Shown one piece after another: positions 29,319 through 30,459 of a DNA stretch of 30,459 nt (within the stretch, counting starts at the first letter, position 1; every line of letters begins with the position of its first letter). A model generated the notes under the pieces. It had not been told where the DNA came from and ran no database searches. It saw only the letters and a list, made by a program, of their open reading frames with translations. Origin of the DNA: Thermoprotei archaeon (GTDB lineage Archaea; Thermoproteota; Thermoprotei; Thermofilales; B15-G2); contig QMRV01000027.1 of assembly GCA_003649445.1 (NCBI GenBank), forward strand, positions 1 to 30,459. Direction: 5' to 3'. Both the position numbers and the translations under genes were made by a program.

Positions 29319-30459
29319 GTTTGTTGAGATAATTCGAACTAATATTCTTAGGATAGAGGTAGATGAGAAAACAGAAGAGTTGTTGAAGTGTCTTCAGAGA
29401 GAGTTTAAGAAGTACTTTGATATGGCGAACAAGTATATTGGAGGATATTATAGGGGTAAGCGTAAGTTTCCTAGCGCAGTAAATGTTTACAGGATTCTTA
29501 GGGAGAATGGAGCTTCTAGTACTATTGCTAATGAGGTATCTAAGAAGGTTCTTGAGGCATGGAAAAGCTATATTGAGCTTGAGAAAAAGGGGTTTAAGAC
29601 AAGTCCTCCAGAATTTAGAAACATTCCAGTGATTCTTCATAATCAACAGTACAGAGTTCATGCAGTTAGAAGGGAGGGTAATTGGGTTGTTGAGAAAATT
29701 CAAGTGAGGTTGAGTAGAAAATGGATGTCAATAAGAGCTAGAGGGAAAGTTAAGTGGACTCCAGTACTAGAGAGCGGACTAGTATTTTATATTAATGGAT
29801 TAAGATATCCTATTGTAGAACTAAGACATTGTCTTGTAGACAATTTCTTGATTTTAGGAGAATACTGTACTAATAAAAATAAGGCAGAGATTTTTCGGAG
29901 AAACGGTAAATGGTATTTTGCTTTTAGTGTTTCTTTAAAGATTCCATTGATAGAAGGAAATGGTGTAGCCGCTGTAGACATTGGTGCTAGGAATCTCATT
30001 GCTTTGTGTGGTGTAAGCGATAGTGGAGAAGCTTTTTCAATGCTTTTTAAGAGTGGAACGTTGAGGGCTTATTGGCTTAAAAATGAGAAGCTTGCACGTA
30101 AAAGGCAGAAAATCGCCAGCCAATATTTCTGGGAGGCAGTTAAACATGCTGAAAGCAATGATAAGGAGAAGGAGAAAGAGTGTTACATGAAATACAGGAA
30201 GTTTCTGGAGAAAGCAGGGAGGTTTAGGAAGAAGGCTAGAGAAGTGAGGAAGAAGGCTATTAACCAGATGGCGAAGATAGTTGCAGAGTTTCTTAGAGAG
30301 AAAGGTGTTTCAACTGTATTTATTGGGAATTCAGTGTGCTATTGTGTTAGTAGAGAAGACTTAGTTGAAGAAGTTGTGTCGAAGCGTACTCGAGAACTGC
30401 TTAGAGGATTTTTCGCTCCGCGTCAAATAATTGATTCTTTGAGAAGACAGTGTGAAGTC
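29305..30459 (+). CDS. tnpB: TnpB/OrfB-like protein (IS200/IS605 group), C-terminus beyond window
   Basis: 385 codons open from GTG 29305 to the window end, continuing outside. The helical N-terminal domain is typical (EVDEKTEELLKCL near 20-32), followed by a beta-rich wedge region (about 110-215) and the RuvC-I motif AAVDIGARNLIAL with Asp225. A basic helical bridge runs at about 255-320, then RuvC-II VSTVFIGNS, where the expected Glu is Gly341, followed by ELLRGFFAPRQIIDSLRRQCEV. The zinc-finger and RuvC-III parts lie outside. TnpB proteins are RNA-guided nucleases of IS605 elements; loss of the RuvC-II Glu would leave DNA cleavage impaired, although some archaeal OrfB families carry an IGY/IGN-type motif here. 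No tnpA is seen in the window. Confidence 0.82.
   Translation, partial: MGREEFVEIIRTNILRIEVDEKTEELLKCLQREFKKYFDMANKYIGGYYRGKRKFPSAVNVYRILRENGASSTIANEVSKKVLEAWKSYIELEKKGFKTSPPEFRNIPVILHNQQYRVHAVRREGNWVVEKIQVRLSRKWMSIRARGKVKWTPVLESGLVFYINGLRYPIVELRHCLVDNFLILGEYCTNKNKAEIFRRNGKWYFAFSVSLKIPLIEGNGVAAVDIGARNLIALCGVSDSGEAFSMLFKSGTLRAYWLKNEKLARKRQKIASQYFWEAVKHAESNDKEKEKECYMKYRKFLEKAGRFRKKAREVRKKAINQMAKIVAEFLREKGVSTVFIGNSVCYCVSREDLVEEVVSKRTRELLRGFFAPRQIIDSLRRQCEV

Overview
The window looks like DNA of a hyperthermophilic or thermophilic archaeon, most likely Thermoproteota (crenarchaeal lineage). The evidence is: A+T-rich DNA; many genes that start with GTG or TTG 24-27 nt after an A/T-rich TATA-like box (leaderless layout); a full-length RadA recombinase; archaeal type IV pilin, TadA/TadC-like and HerA/VirB4-like secretion proteins; a geranylgeranyl-reductase-family protein; many small winged-helix proteins; and an IS605-type TnpB. 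There is no rRNA, tRNA or ribosomal protein gene. The gene mix (ParB, a MinD/ParA-type ATPase, a conjugation-type secretion core, RadA with a RecB-type nuclease, TnpB, many orphan small genes) suggests a plasmid or integrated conjugative element rather than a conserved chromosomal segment. That is inference.

Layout. 1-7.6 kb is a surface-appendage locus. On the minus strand are a very large signal-peptide and coiled-coil membrane protein (open at the left edge and at least 888 residues long), a TadA/GspE-type ATPase, a proline-rich coiled-coil protein and a MinD/TadZ-like ATPase. Diverging from them on the plus strand are a class III-signal pilin, a TadC-like membrane platform and a small single-pass protein. 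7.7-9.3 kb holds three overlapping genes, including a SWIM zinc-finger protein. 9.34-9.48 kb is a striking array of seven 18-bp dyad sites about 20.5 bp apart, directly in front of a winged-helix gene. 9.5-11.9 kb continues with a hypothetical gene and an overlapping RadA/PD-(D/E)XK nuclease pair. 12.0-14.6 kb carries small winged-helix genes, a ParB-like protein with a C-terminal ribbon-helix-helix domain, and a chimeric ORF that joins the signal peptide of the large surface protein to the tail of a winged-helix protein.

15.2-22.4 kb is a second export/import machine: a VirB2-like two-helix protein, a CedA/VirB6-like membrane protein, a 1173-residue membrane protein with a cysteine-rich, sequon-rich ectodomain and a long helical cytosolic tail, and a HerA/VirB4 (CedB-like) ATPase. 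This resembles the Ced/Ted DNA-transfer systems. 22.5-24.8 kb holds a zinc-binding winged-helix gene, a hypothetical gene and the FAD-dependent reductase. 24.8-28.8 kb is a series of small unrecognised genes, a broken ribbon-helix-helix gene and a repeated intergenic motif. 27.8-29.3 kb contains several GC-rich, strongly self-complementary islands, at least two with promoter-like boxes, that could be structured RNAs. The window ends inside a tnpB-like gene whose RuvC-II glutamate appears to be glycine.

Working model (inference): one mobile element carries a pilus for surface contact, a Ced/Ted-like channel for DNA movement, RadA plus a nuclease for processing the DNA, and ParB/winged-helix proteins for maintenance and control.
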